Below the pieces are notes generated by a model that worked only from the letters and a program-made list of their open reading frames with translations, searched no databases and was not told where the DNA came from. From an uncultured Lachnospiraceae bacterium (GTDB lineage Bacteria; Bacillota; Clostridia; Lachnospirales; Lachnospiraceae), in assembly GCA_905233695.1 (NCBI GenBank), contig CAJODN010000016.1, positions 53,991 to 117,990 of the forward strand: 64,000 bases of DNA. Direction: 5' to 3'. This document shows positions 9,118-17,060 of the stretch, piece after piece. Position 1 is the first letter of the stretch. Each line of letters opens with the position of its first letter. The position numbers were made by a program, and so were the translations under genes.

Positions 9118-9363
9118 CTAATCCAGACGAATAGTCACCTTTTTCCCCAGACTATCCGCAACCTTCACTATGAAATCCAAGCTGGGGTTATATCTGCCCG
9201 ATTCCATTCTGGAAATGTTGGATTTCTTAGTGCCTGCCTTCTCTGCCAGCGCCTGCTGCGTCATATGAAGCCCACACCTAGCTTCACGAAGCTCTCTGGC
9301 CACTAACATTCTGGCCTCACTACTACTACTCGGGACGATGCCATCTTCATACCTCTTCTTCAT
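9118..9363 (-). CDS. XRE-family helix-turn-helix repressor
   Basis: An 81-residue Cro/CI-type DNA-binding protein. The helix-turn-helix is at about residues 30-65 (MTQQALAEKAGTKKSNISRM followed by ESGRYNPSLD). The start MKKRYEDG has GGAGG 8 nt upstream, three codons inside the track ORF. It is the first gene of a two-gene unit. A perfect 16-bp palindrome lies between the -35 and -10 of its promoter, which fits autorepression. This size and fold are usual for antitoxins and small mobile-element regulators. Confidence 0.85.
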   Translation of the reverse strand: MKKRYEDGIVPSSSSEARMLVARELREARCGLHMTQQALAEKAGTKKSNISRMESGRYNPSLDFIVKVADSLGKKVTIRLD

Positions 9364-9411
9364 GAGAAGCACCTCCGCATGTGTAAATGCCTTAAAACAT
9401 CTACGCTGAAT

Positions 9412-9440
9412 ATGTTATCATATATGATAACTTTTTGCAA
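9412..9440 (-). promoter_or_regulatory. Promoter of the XRE unit
   Basis: Minus-strand TTGCAA, a 17-bp spacer and TAACAT, about 50 nt before the start codon. The spacer and the -10 are overlapped by the palindromic operator. Confidence 0.5.
9415..9430. promoter_or_regulatory. Palindromic operator TTATCATATATGATAA
   Basis: A perfect 16-bp inverted repeat lies between the -35 and -10 hexamers of the XRE promoter and extends into the -10. Its position suggests a dimer of the encoded repressor binds here and blocks polymerase. Confidence 0.6.
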
Positions 9441-9459
9441 GAGAATTTTTTCTTTTTTT

Positions 9460-9566
9460 CCGGGAGAAAAACGCCCAAAGTACCTCCGAGCGACTAGATG
9501 TCTTATGTCCATCCCCGCAAGGGGTGGACCGGTAATTTCGGAGGTCTTTGCGGCTTATTTTCCCCG
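9460..9566. repeat. Hairpin element family 1, copy C (mecA-XRE gap)
   Basis: A long inverted repeat with outer arms CGGGAGAAAA/TTTTCCCCG, then CAAAG-TA-CCTCCGA / TCGGAGG-T-CTTTG. The core GATGTCTTATG...CCCCGCAAGGGG...CCGGTAATTT has an internal TCCA/TGGA hairpin. The core matches the copies at 51.6 and 58.5 kb, while the stem sequence differs yet still pairs. The left arm is 19 nt beyond the XRE -35. Confidence 0.8.
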
Positions 9567-9634
9567 AGTAAATACAAAAAAAGAACCAAGCACACTTGCT
9601 CAGCTCTTTCAAAATCATATTATTCCGGGAAATA

Positions 9635-10318
9635 TTATATATTCTTTAGCGTATATATCGCATCCTTTTTAATTACGCATTTCCCATGCTCGTTAATAAT
9701 GGTTGTCCCGTCGTAGTCGAAGAATACTTCCTTGCCGTATTCACAGATTGCAAGGAGGAATCTGCCGATTGTCTCGGCTTCCTTTATTTCTACACGAAGA
9801 TAGTATTCGTCCTTGTATGAGTATAGCGATGATTTCCTTACAGAGATATCGCCGGACAGTTCAGCAATCTTAATACATTCATCAAGTGATTCGCATCTTA
9901 CCCAGAGGGGCTCTGCGACACTTATAAAGCCTTTGATTGGGCTTAGTGACTCTTCCTCCTGCTTAGCAGGCACTCCCTTCTGTGAGTTCTGTGCCGCTAC
10001 CTTGCCCTCAAGAATCCTCTGGAAGTCTTCTAAGTAATCCTTAAGCATCTTCATCTGACTTACTATCCTTGACGGATCCGCTTCGGCAATCGTCATTGCA
10101 ACGTCACCTTCCGGAAGCACGGCAATCTGTACTGAAAGTGCCCCGCCGTTCGTCTTATAGTCAAGTTCGTATCTTGCTTCCTGCATTACACGTCTAAGGA
10201 AATCCTCAGCCTTATCTCTATTGTCCACTATCTCAGATATCTCGATGCCATAATCGAACATCTCTTCCTTAGTTATGACGCATCTTATGGCATTCTCGTT
10301 TATTCTTGTAAATTTCAT
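9635..10318 (-). CDS. mecA: MecA-type adaptor protein
   Basis: A 227-residue adaptor of the MecA family, which in Bacillus delivers substrates to ClpC/ClpP. The N-terminal MKFTRINENAIRCVITKEEM, the acidic central region and the C-terminal segment with repeated Tyr/Glu-rich strands match the family. The start is placed 28 codons inside the track ORF, where AGAAGG lies 7 nt before the ATG. The promoter reads divergently from the DUF2752 gene. No clpC is in the window. Confidence 0.85.
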   Translation of the reverse strand: MKFTRINENAIRCVITKEEMFDYGIEISEIVDNRDKAEDFLRRVMQEARYELDYKTNGGALSVQIAVLPEGDVAMTIAEADPSRIVSQMKMLKDYLEDFQRILEGKVAAQNSQKGVPAKQEEESLSPIKGFISVAEPLWVRCESLDECIKIAELSGDISVRKSSLYSYKDEYYLRVEIKEAETIGRFLLAICEYGKEVFFDYDGTTIINEHGKCVIKKDAIYTLKNI

Positions 10319-10346
10319 ATGATTACCTTCTATAATTAGTATCAGC

Positions 10347-10375
10347 TTGAACATTATAACATCATAAGATATAGT
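10347..10375 (+). promoter_or_regulatory. Promoter of the DUF2752 gene, probably leaderless
   Basis: TTGAAC, a 17-bp spacer and TATAGT. The expected transcription start, 7-8 nt after the -10, falls on the A of the ATG at 10383, and no ribosome binding site precedes that ATG. The transcript is therefore probably leaderless. Confidence 0.5.
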
Positions 10376-10381
10376 ATGCAA
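10353..10381 (-). promoter_or_regulatory. Promoter of mecA
   Basis: Minus-strand TTGCAT, a 17-bp spacer and TATAAT. It overlaps almost completely with the plus-strand promoter of the DUF2752 gene, so polymerase probably cannot occupy both at once. Confidence 0.55.
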
Positions 10382-10382
10382 T

Positions 10383-10769
10383 ATGAAGAAAGATAATATC
10401 AAACTAATTCCAATAATTATTACAGTATTAATTATAGTACTTGCCCTTTATTTTATTATCGGCTGTCCCGTTAGATTCTTTACAGGGCTTCCATGTCCGG
10501 GATGCGGTATGAGACACGCCGCCTACTATCTTATTACAGGAAATGTCAATGAGGCAATAAAGTGGCATCCCTTAATCTTCTTATTGCCGATAATAGCGAT
10601 AATTCTCGTATTTTATAAGAGATTCTCAAAGGTTAGTCTAACACTATTTCTTGTACTTTTTGTGACGATATTCGTAGTTACATATGTTCTTAGGTTCTTA
10701 GATCCTAATGACATCGTAGTCAGATTCGACTATAGCCAGACAATTTACCATAGATGGTTTGGTTTATAG
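10383..10769 (+). CDS. DUF2752 family small membrane protein
   Basis: A 128-residue membrane protein with three or four hydrophobic segments. The hallmark motif LPCPGCGMRHAAYYLITGN (about residues 36-55) defines the DUF2752 family, whose function is not established. The two cysteines in CPGC could bind a metal or a disulfide partner. There is no ribosome binding site; the ATG coincides with the predicted transcription start. The stop codon overlaps that of the convergent downstream gene. Confidence 0.8.
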   Translation: MKKDNIKLIPIIITVLIIVLALYFIIGCPVRFFTGLPCPGCGMRHAAYYLITGNVNEAIKWHPLIFLLPIIAIILVFYKRFSKVSLTLFLVLFVTIFVVTYVLRFLDPNDIVVRFDYSQTIYHRWFGL

Positions 10770-12341
10770 CCACCTTCTCACCGCCCTGATATCAGTTAGC
10801 GCCACATGAGAACCGGTAAGTGCCACATATACATCCTTGATATGATTGTTAAGTACTGTGGTATTCTCTATCTTAATGCCCAGATTCTCCGTACTCGTTA
10901 CTATCTTATTACCCCTTCTGTGGATTACAACCTCACACTCAATACCTTCTTTGTTCTTCTCTTTCCATACGTCCCAACCCTCGAATTCATCGGTTTTCTC
11001 CATGTTGAGCTTACTTTCAACTATCTCATCTCCGGCAACACTTTCGCCGTTTAATTTGACTTCGTCGAATTCGATATAGTTCTCGCCTAATGCTTCACCG
11101 TTATCGGAATTATAGAACACAATGAAAGGGCAATTCCATACGAATTCCGATCCGGGAATTGTCATTGTATGGAACTTAAGTCTCAATTCTCCGCTTAGTT
11201 TAACGCCCTCTGTGTAAGATGACATCTCGCCCTCTATCTGAACATTAGGAAGATCCGATTCCATCCTTTCAATGTAATTAATCTTATCGGCAATTATTCT
11301 GATATCGCCTTCTCCCACCTTATGTCCCGTCTTATCGACGACAATATTACTGATATGGCAGTTCTCTCCTGTAATGCCGATACATGCCTTGCCACCGCTT
11401 GGAAGGGCAACTACACAGTCTATCACGCCTTCATCACTCTCTACTTCAATAGACACGTGGTCTCCGTAGGCTGACGTCGTAATCTTATACTTACTGACGA
11501 TCGAATCACCCTCAGAAGAGCCCGACACAGCGTCACTCTTGCCGTTGGCATTCTTAACCTTGTTGTTAAGACGAACTTCCATATTCCTAGCCGCCGTATA
11601 GACAAAATTACCGTCGAAGAACAGTTCTCCATACTCAACATAGCGATACGCCGATATTGTCTTGGCGTGGCTATGGAAGCATTTATCATCGGCGTCAAAT
11701 ATCACAATAGAGGGTTTCGCGAACCTTGTATCACCGGAATCTATGGGTGTACTCTCGAACAAAATGGTCTTAACCTCTTCGTCGATTCTTATACCGCTTG
11801 ACACCATTTCCTTATATTTATTACATGTAAGCTCTTCCTCAACCTTAATTATGTCTTCGTCCTTCCTGAAATCATGGTCAAGAATCTTAAGAAATGCGTC
11901 GTATAATACCGGGTCGAATAGATCTGCCGACTCTTTTACAAATTCTTCTCTGACATTATTATAGGAAAGCACCTCTTCCGTCTCTAACCTGTGGGCGATA
12001 TTATCATACATATCGCACAGTGCAAGAAGCTCTATATTCTGAGACGCCTTCGTCTTATCCTTAAGCCGGAACAGTACATCCTTTTTACCCATTTCATAGA
12101 AGAAACAGGCAAAATATATGGCGGCAAGCTCCTCATCGGACTTTCCGATGGCTTCAGCCATCTTGGTTGCCTTAACCGCAATTTGTTCAGACTTCTCGTC
12201 GATTGGTTCTTCACTTCTTGCAATAATATTGGTAAGACTGTCCGCAATTCTTTCAAGCTTCTTATTACTCTTGGCTATCTCCGACTTTATGGCGTCCGAA
12301 TCATCCGGTTTTTCCGTCTTTTTCTTCATAAATTCAAACAT
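10764..12341 (-). CDS. HD-GYP-like signalling protein lacking metal ligands, with unknown C-terminal half
   Basis: A 525-residue cytosolic protein. Residues about 60-170 resemble an HD-GYP core: AAIYFACFFYEMGKKDVLFRL aligns with the HDIGK helix, ALCDMYDNIAHR with the VADVYDALTS helix, and FDPVLYDAFLKIL with the closing helix. The HD pair is replaced by FY, and the HHERWDGxGYP stretch is absent, so phosphodiesterase activity is unlikely. The remaining ~330 residues are beta-rich and unrecognised, with tandem sets of acidic strands. AGGAGA lies 5 nt before the ATG. It is the last gene of the four-gene signalling operon, 11 nt after the receiver gene, so it may be an output or sensory subunit. 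Confidence 0.7.
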   Translation of the reverse strand: MFEFMKKKTEKPDDSDAIKSEIAKSNKKLERIADSLTNIIARSEEPIDEKSEQIAVKATKMAEAIGKSDEELAAIYFACFFYEMGKKDVLFRLKDKTKASQNIELLALCDMYDNIAHRLETEEVLSYNNVREEFVKESADLFDPVLYDAFLKILDHDFRKDEDIIKVEEELTCNKYKEMVSSGIRIDEEVKTILFESTPIDSGDTRFAKPSIVIFDADDKCFHSHAKTISAYRYVEYGELFFDGNFVYTAARNMEVRLNNKVKNANGKSDAVSGSSEGDSIVSKYKITTSAYGDHVSIEVESDEGVIDCVVALPSGGKACIGITGENCHISNIVVDKTGHKVGEGDIRIIADKINYIERMESDLPNVQIEGEMSSYTEGVKLSGELRLKFHTMTIPGSEFVWNCPFIVFYNSDNGEALGENYIEFDEVKLNGESVAGDEIVESKLNMEKTDEFEGWDVWKEKNKEGIECEVVIHRRGNKIVTSTENLGIKIENTTVLNNHIKDVYVALTGSHVALTDIRAVRRWL

Positions 12342-12352
12342 TCAGCTCTCCT

Positions 12353-12766
12353 TTACGACATAAAGAAATCACTTAGTCTCTCCAGTAATTCTTCTCTCTG
12401 TATGGTTTTAAGAAAATACCCTTGCGGCTTTAATGCCATAACCTCCAAGACGCTGTCCTTATCGCTTTTACCGGTAAGAAAGATTACGGGAATCGACTTG
12501 GTCTCGTCATCGCTTCTAAGCATCTCAAGAACCTGTGGACCTGATGTTATAGGCATCTCATAGTCAAGAAGAATTAAGTCAACCTTATTCATCCCAAGGT
12601 ACTTAATCGCCTGAAGACCAGAGTTAACGGCAGATATCTTATATGTATCCTTAAGCCAATTACGAACCAATCCAAGATATTGAGGGTCGTCATCCACAAT
12701 AAGAATCTGTTTCTTACTGTTCTCCATTTCCACTAAACTGTCAAAATCATCACTGCTTTTAATCAT
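12353..12766 (-). CDS. Stand-alone response regulator receiver protein
   Basis: A 137-residue CheY-like receiver with no output domain. It shows the acidic pair in ILIVDDDPQYLGLV, the phospho-acceptor Asp in LILLDYEMPITSG, the switch Thr in VIFLTGKSD and the conserved Lys in GYFLKTIQREELL. It starts 1 nt after the stop of the hybrid kinase, with its AGGAGC site inside the kinase gene, so translation is likely coupled. It is the probable final phosphoryl acceptor of the kinase Hpt domain. Confidence 0.9.
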   Translation of the reverse strand: MIKSSDDFDSLVEMENSKKQILIVDDDPQYLGLVRNWLKDTYKISAVNSGLQAIKYLGMNKVDLILLDYEMPITSGPQVLEMLRSDDETKSIPVIFLTGKSDKDSVLEVMALKPQGYFLKTIQREELLERLSDFFMS

Positions 12767-12767
12767 C

Positions 12768-15700
12768 TTACTGCTCCTTTATCCATTCTTCCATTTTATC
12801 AAAGTCAAATGCTTTTACGTGTTTCTCCAACTCCCCAAATCTCTTCTTGTCATCATCTTCAAGCTTATATTTATTAATCTCAAGAAGTACATTTTCAACA
12901 GTATCTATATCCATAGAGGCTATCGCGTCCTTAAGAGTGGTAACATACTCTTCCTTCTTCTCAGGTGTCAACTCTTCACCGCTTCCCGAATCCTCTTTCT
13001 TAAGCATTTTCAGGGAATCCTTATAGGACAAGAGTTGCGCCGCAAGTTCACTATGATTATCCTTAATGAATGACACATCTTCTTTATTACCGGCTTCTTC
13101 AAGCTTCTCTGCCTTCTTAGATAACTCTCCGGCACCTATAATTCGTGCATTACTCTTAAGCGCATGAACCTTAATTGTGTATAGCCTGATATTGTCACCT
13201 TCAAGAGCCGTCTTAAGCACCGCCGAATTCTCATCTATGGCATCATAGAACATATTGATACTGTATATGTAATTAGCTACGCCACCCGAATTCTTAATTC
13301 CCTCTTCAACATCAAGATTATGAACGTCGTAGAGCCACATCATATCCTCGGGCATCTCTTCTGTCTTATCAACTGCCTCATCTTTATCGGGAATAAGCAT
13401 TTTCTCCTTGGGAAGATGACTCATAATGGTCTTCTCTAATATCTCCGTCTCAACAGGCTTAGACAGATATCCGTTGAATCCGCGAGATGTATAGTATTCT
13501 TCTCCGTTCGTCGAGTTGGCTGTGAGAGCATATACCGGAAGATCCGGATTATCCTTCCTTATCCGTTCTAACGTCTCTATTCCGTCCATACCCGGCATCA
13601 TATGATCAAGAAGCACAACATCGAACTTATTAACGCTTATCTTATCAAGGGCATCTTTACCGCTTGGAGATGTTGTGACGAATACTCTCGTAGGTGCCAG
13701 AAGTCCCTTAATAACGTTAAGGTTCATAGGATTATCGTCAACTACGAGAATGTCGGCATCGGGTGCTATGAACTTAGGTATATATTTACCCTTATTCTCA
13801 TCTTCATCTTCGATAAATGCACCAAGCGGCTTGGCATCAACTATCTTCTGCTTAAGAGTCAGGATGAACTCAGTACCTTTACCGTAGTCGCTCTCACATA
13901 TAAGTTCACCGCCAAGTAACTCTGAGAATTTCTTGGAAATGTCAAGTCCGAGACCCGTTCCCTGAATATCGCTGTTCTTCTCTTCATCAAGTCGTTCATA
14001 CGCGGTGAATAATTTCTCACTATCCTCCTCCTTAACGCCGATTCCCGTGTCATTAACGGAGAACCGAAGGTACGCCACGTCCCCTTCTCTCTTAGTCATA
14101 TCAACTGTAAAGCAGAAACCGCCTTCGTTCGTATACTTAAGAGCATTGGACAGAAGGTTAATTATAATCTGCTTAATCTTACCGTAGTCACCGTAGAGCC
14201 TTCTTGGCAGCATCTCATCCACAACCACGTCGAATGTAAGCTCCTTCTCGGTGGTTCCCGGTCTAATCATAGATACGATTGAACGAATGACATTTGCAGA
14301 ATCATATTCCTGCTCCACAAGGTGCATCTTACCCGACTCAATCTTAGACATATCAAGAAGGTCGTTAATAAGACTTAGGAGTGACCGAGCGGCATTTCTG
14401 ATATCGAAGGAATAACCCACCATGGTATTATGGTATTCCTCCTTGGAAACCCCTGTGAAATCCTCACGGAGAGCCATCTCGTTCATACCCATAATGGTGT
14501 TAATGGGCGTCCTTATTTCGTGGGACATATTGGCAAGGAACCTGGTCTTGGCACTGCTTGCTCTCTCGGCCTCGTCCTTTGCCTCCTTAATCTCCGTGTA
14601 TTGTCTTCTTATTACGGTAGACTTCATGAAGCGCCATACAATGAATCCTGCTAATACAACAAGTATAAGTACTACAAGAACTTTTACTATGGGAAGTTCC
14701 CACATTGTCGGTGTTTTTGTTATGGAAAATGTGTCATCCGACACCACAGTCGAACTTCCGTTATCAAGCATCTGCGCATGTAACGTATAGCTTCCGTATT
14801 TCATATTAGTATATTCAAGAATAGCTGCGTCGCTCTTTGTTACGGTAATTCCGTCCTGTTCCTGACCTTCCATAAAGATTCGAACCGTAGGATTCAGCAT
14901 TGTATAATCCATAACGGATACCGCTATCTGGACACGTCCCTCCGACGCCGGAATCGTATAGCTTCCGTCATCTTCCGGTGCGATTTTTTTGTCATCGCAC
15001 ACTACGGATCTTATAGCCGTCTTAATCTCTTCATTAGCCACATAATAGTTATTGATATTAACCCTGATAGTGCCGTCTCTTCCGGGGATATAGAGGTCAC
15101 CCGTGTCGGTTCTACAGCTGTAGGAATTACTTGTTACGGCGTAAGGCAGACCGTTATCTATCGTATAGAGCCTGTAGCTTGTGATATCATCCTTATACAT
15201 CTCATCAGCATTTACCGTATATATACCGTAAGATGATAGAATCCACAGATTATTGCTGTCGTCAAAGTACATATCGTAGTTATTGTTATATGGGAAGGAC
15301 TTAATCTCTGTAATCCTACCATCCTTGATATATTCAATCGAGTTAGACGTGATTAACCACTCTATTCCTCTCTTCTCATCCTTAACGATACGAAGAATAA
15401 CATCACTTGTAAGACCGTCTGCACGGCCGAGTCTCTTAACGCCGTCGGAACCTATTATGTAGAGACCGTCACCGTCGGAGCCTGCTAAGATATTGCCGTC
15501 CTGAGCTTCACAAATTGTAAGGAACACCGTATTCTTAATGCCCTCTGCACTGCCTACGGTTCTTACAACATTTCCACCATTAATAACGGCAAGACCGCCG
15601 TTAGTACCCGCAAGGACGCTTCCGTCACTTGCGAAATCAATACCTCTAACCTCATTATCGGGAAGACCGTTTTCCTTGGTAAATGAAGTAATTGAGCCGT

Positions 15701-17060
15701 CCGGGCCGTAACAGATAAGCCCCTTATCGTTCTCGTAAGTTGCAATCCAGATATTACCCGCGGAATCCTTCTTAATACAGCGAAGTCTCGTATCTCCGAT
15801 AAACTGTGTCAGCGCATTATCAATTATTCCGCCGTTAATATCGGCAATTCTAAGGCCGTTATCGGTACCTATATAGAGAAGATTGCCGTCGAGGAGCGTT
15901 GCGTTGGTGACTTCGTCAGGAAGACCCAGGTTCTTCGTTACATCAACGAAATTATTGGTAACAACCTTAACCACACCTTGGGAAGAAGATGCTATCCATA
16001 TATTTCCCTGATAATCGGTTGTAAACATCTCCAGACCGCTGTTAATCGGCATATCATTTACAACCTTAAATGATCCGTCCACGTCAAAATATCCTAATAT
16101 ATTATTGGACATGACGAAGAGCCTGTTACACTTATAATCGACCCAATACACTTTGTCTACAGGCGCGGCGGACATCCTTTCCATTCCCGCTGTATCATTA
16201 ACATAGCCATGGAATATCATGCCCTTATCATTACCGATATAGACTTTACCGGGGGAATTGGGGTCAACGGACAGCGCAGTTGCCTTGTCCATTCCAACCT
16301 CTTTACTCTTATATGAAAATGTAACATTTTCCACATCTATGGTAAATATAATTCCGCTCTTTGTAAGACCGTAAATACGTCCGGCAGAATCAGAATCAAG
16401 TCTTATAATGGTCTCTTCATTAAGAAGCTCGCTTTTAAGTTCGTGAAGGTTCAAATTAGAGTCAACGTAGCATACTCCGGCGGTAGTTCCGATGAATACA
16501 TTGCCGTTTCCATCCTCCGCAAATGTTCTTATGCAGGAAGATGTAAGACCTTCCTTATATGTGTAATGCTTCTCATCCATTCCGTCGACAAGCACGACTC
16601 CGTTATCGTTGGTTCCAACCCAGATTCTTCCTTTTTTATCCTCGAATATTGCTCTGGCACTTGTAAGGCCGTTAGATGTGTCACGTCTCTCGAATACAGA
16701 GCCGTCGTACTTAATAACACCACCGTATCCGCCGAGCCAGATGTGACCGTCGGTTGCACCTAAAATATACATAGCATCAGACGTGGGAAGACCGTTGGAT
16801 GCATCATATACTTCCGTTGTGTAGCTTACGTCCTTAAGCTGACCGCTTAATGCATAGCCACCGCCGAATTCGGAAGCGCTACCGGTTTTCTCGCTACCTG
16901 CATTCGTATCGGTTGCATTCGAACTTTTTGTATCGCCCTTTGCTGCCAAGGCAGTCATACCGCATATAATGAAGCAAGGTATGATTAGGACAAGTAGCGC
17001 CCGCGCTATGTATTTTTTCCTTTTAAAAACATTTACCATAACAATCTCACTTCTCTTCAT
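12768..17060 (-). CDS. Hybrid sensor histidine kinase with extracellular beta-propeller, REC and Hpt domains
   Basis: A 1430-residue phosphorelay protein. A signal anchor (LLVLIIPCFIICGMTALAA) is followed by about 700 extracellular residues of two-component-regulator propeller repeats (for example DGNIWIASSSQGVVKV), probably paired seven-blade propellers with a Y_Y_Y-like domain. A membrane span follows near residue 790 and the H-box FLANMSHEIRTPIN near 847. The ATPase N-box is IIINLLSNALKYTN and the G box DIQGTGLGLDISKK. The receiver is at about 1104-1220 (LLDHMMPGMDG), and the Hpt histidine is in TIKVHALKSNARI near 1300. This architecture is known for polysaccharide-responsive hybrid systems. 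The first ATG overlaps the upstream HD-GYP gene by 14 nt; a start at 17039 (MVNVFKRKK) is an alternative. Confidence 0.9.
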   Translation of the reverse strand: MKRSEIVMVNVFKRKKYIARALLVLIIPCFIICGMTALAAKGDTKSSNATDTNAGSEKTGSASEFGGGYALSGQLKDVSYTTEVYDASNGLPTSDAMYILGATDGHIWLGGYGGVIKYDGSVFERRDTSNGLTSARAIFEDKKGRIWVGTNDNGVVLVDGMDEKHYTYKEGLTSSCIRTFAEDGNGNVFIGTTAGVCYVDSNLNLHELKSELLNEETIIRLDSDSAGRIYGLTKSGIIFTIDVENVTFSYKSKEVGMDKATALSVDPNSPGKVYIGNDKGMIFHGYVNDTAGMERMSAAPVDKVYWVDYKCNRLFVMSNNILGYFDVDGSFKVVNDMPINSGLEMFTTDYQGNIWIASSSQGVVKVVTNNFVDVTKNLGLPDEVTNATLLDGNLLYIGTDNGLRIADINGGIIDNALTQFIGDTRLRCIKKDSAGNIWIATYENDKGLICYGPDGSITSFTKENGLPDNEVRGIDFASDGSVLAGTNGGLAVINGGNVVRTVGSAEGIKNTVFLTICEAQDGNILAGSDGDGLYIIGSDGVKRLGRADGLTSDVILRIVKDEKRGIEWLITSNSIEYIKDGRITEIKSFPYNNNYDMYFDDSNNLWILSSYGIYTVNADEMYKDDITSYRLYTIDNGLPYAVTSNSYSCRTDTGDLYIPGRDGTIRVNINNYYVANEEIKTAIRSVVCDDKKIAPEDDGSYTIPASEGRVQIAVSVMDYTMLNPTVRIFMEGQEQDGITVTKSDAAILEYTNMKYGSYTLHAQMLDNGSSTVVSDDTFSITKTPTMWELPIVKVLVVLILVVLAGFIVWRFMKSTVIRRQYTEIKEAKDEAERASSAKTRFLANMSHEIRTPINTIMGMNEMALREDFTGVSKEEYHNTMVGYSFDIRNAARSLLSLINDLLDMSKIESGKMHLVEQEYDSANVIRSIVSMIRPGTTEKELTFDVVVDEMLPRRLYGDYGKIKQIIINLLSNALKYTNEGGFCFTVDMTKREGDVAYLRFSVNDTGIGVKEEDSEKLFTAYERLDEEKNSDIQGTGLGLDISKKFSELLGGELICESDYGKGTEFILTLKQKIVDAKPLGAFIEDEDENKGKYIPKFIAPDADILVVDDNPMNLNVIKGLLAPTRVFVTTSPSGKDALDKISVNKFDVVLLDHMMPGMDGIETLERIRKDNPDLPVYALTANSTNGEEYYTSRGFNGYLSKPVETEILEKTIMSHLPKEKMLIPDKDEAVDKTEEMPEDMMWLYDVHNLDVEEGIKNSGGVANYIYSINMFYDAIDENSAVLKTALEGDNIRLYTIKVHALKSNARIIGAGELSKKAEKLEEAGNKEDVSFIKDNHSELAAQLLSYKDSLKMLKKEDSGSGEELTPEKKEEYVTTLKDAIASMDIDTVENVLLEINKYKLEDDDKKRFGELEKHVKAFDFDKMEEWIKEQ

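Noticed and set aside
9460-9566. Simple intrinsic terminator after the mecA gene
   Set aside because: The structure is much longer than a terminator, is branched and shares its core with the copies at 51.6 and 58.5 kb, so it was called as family 1.
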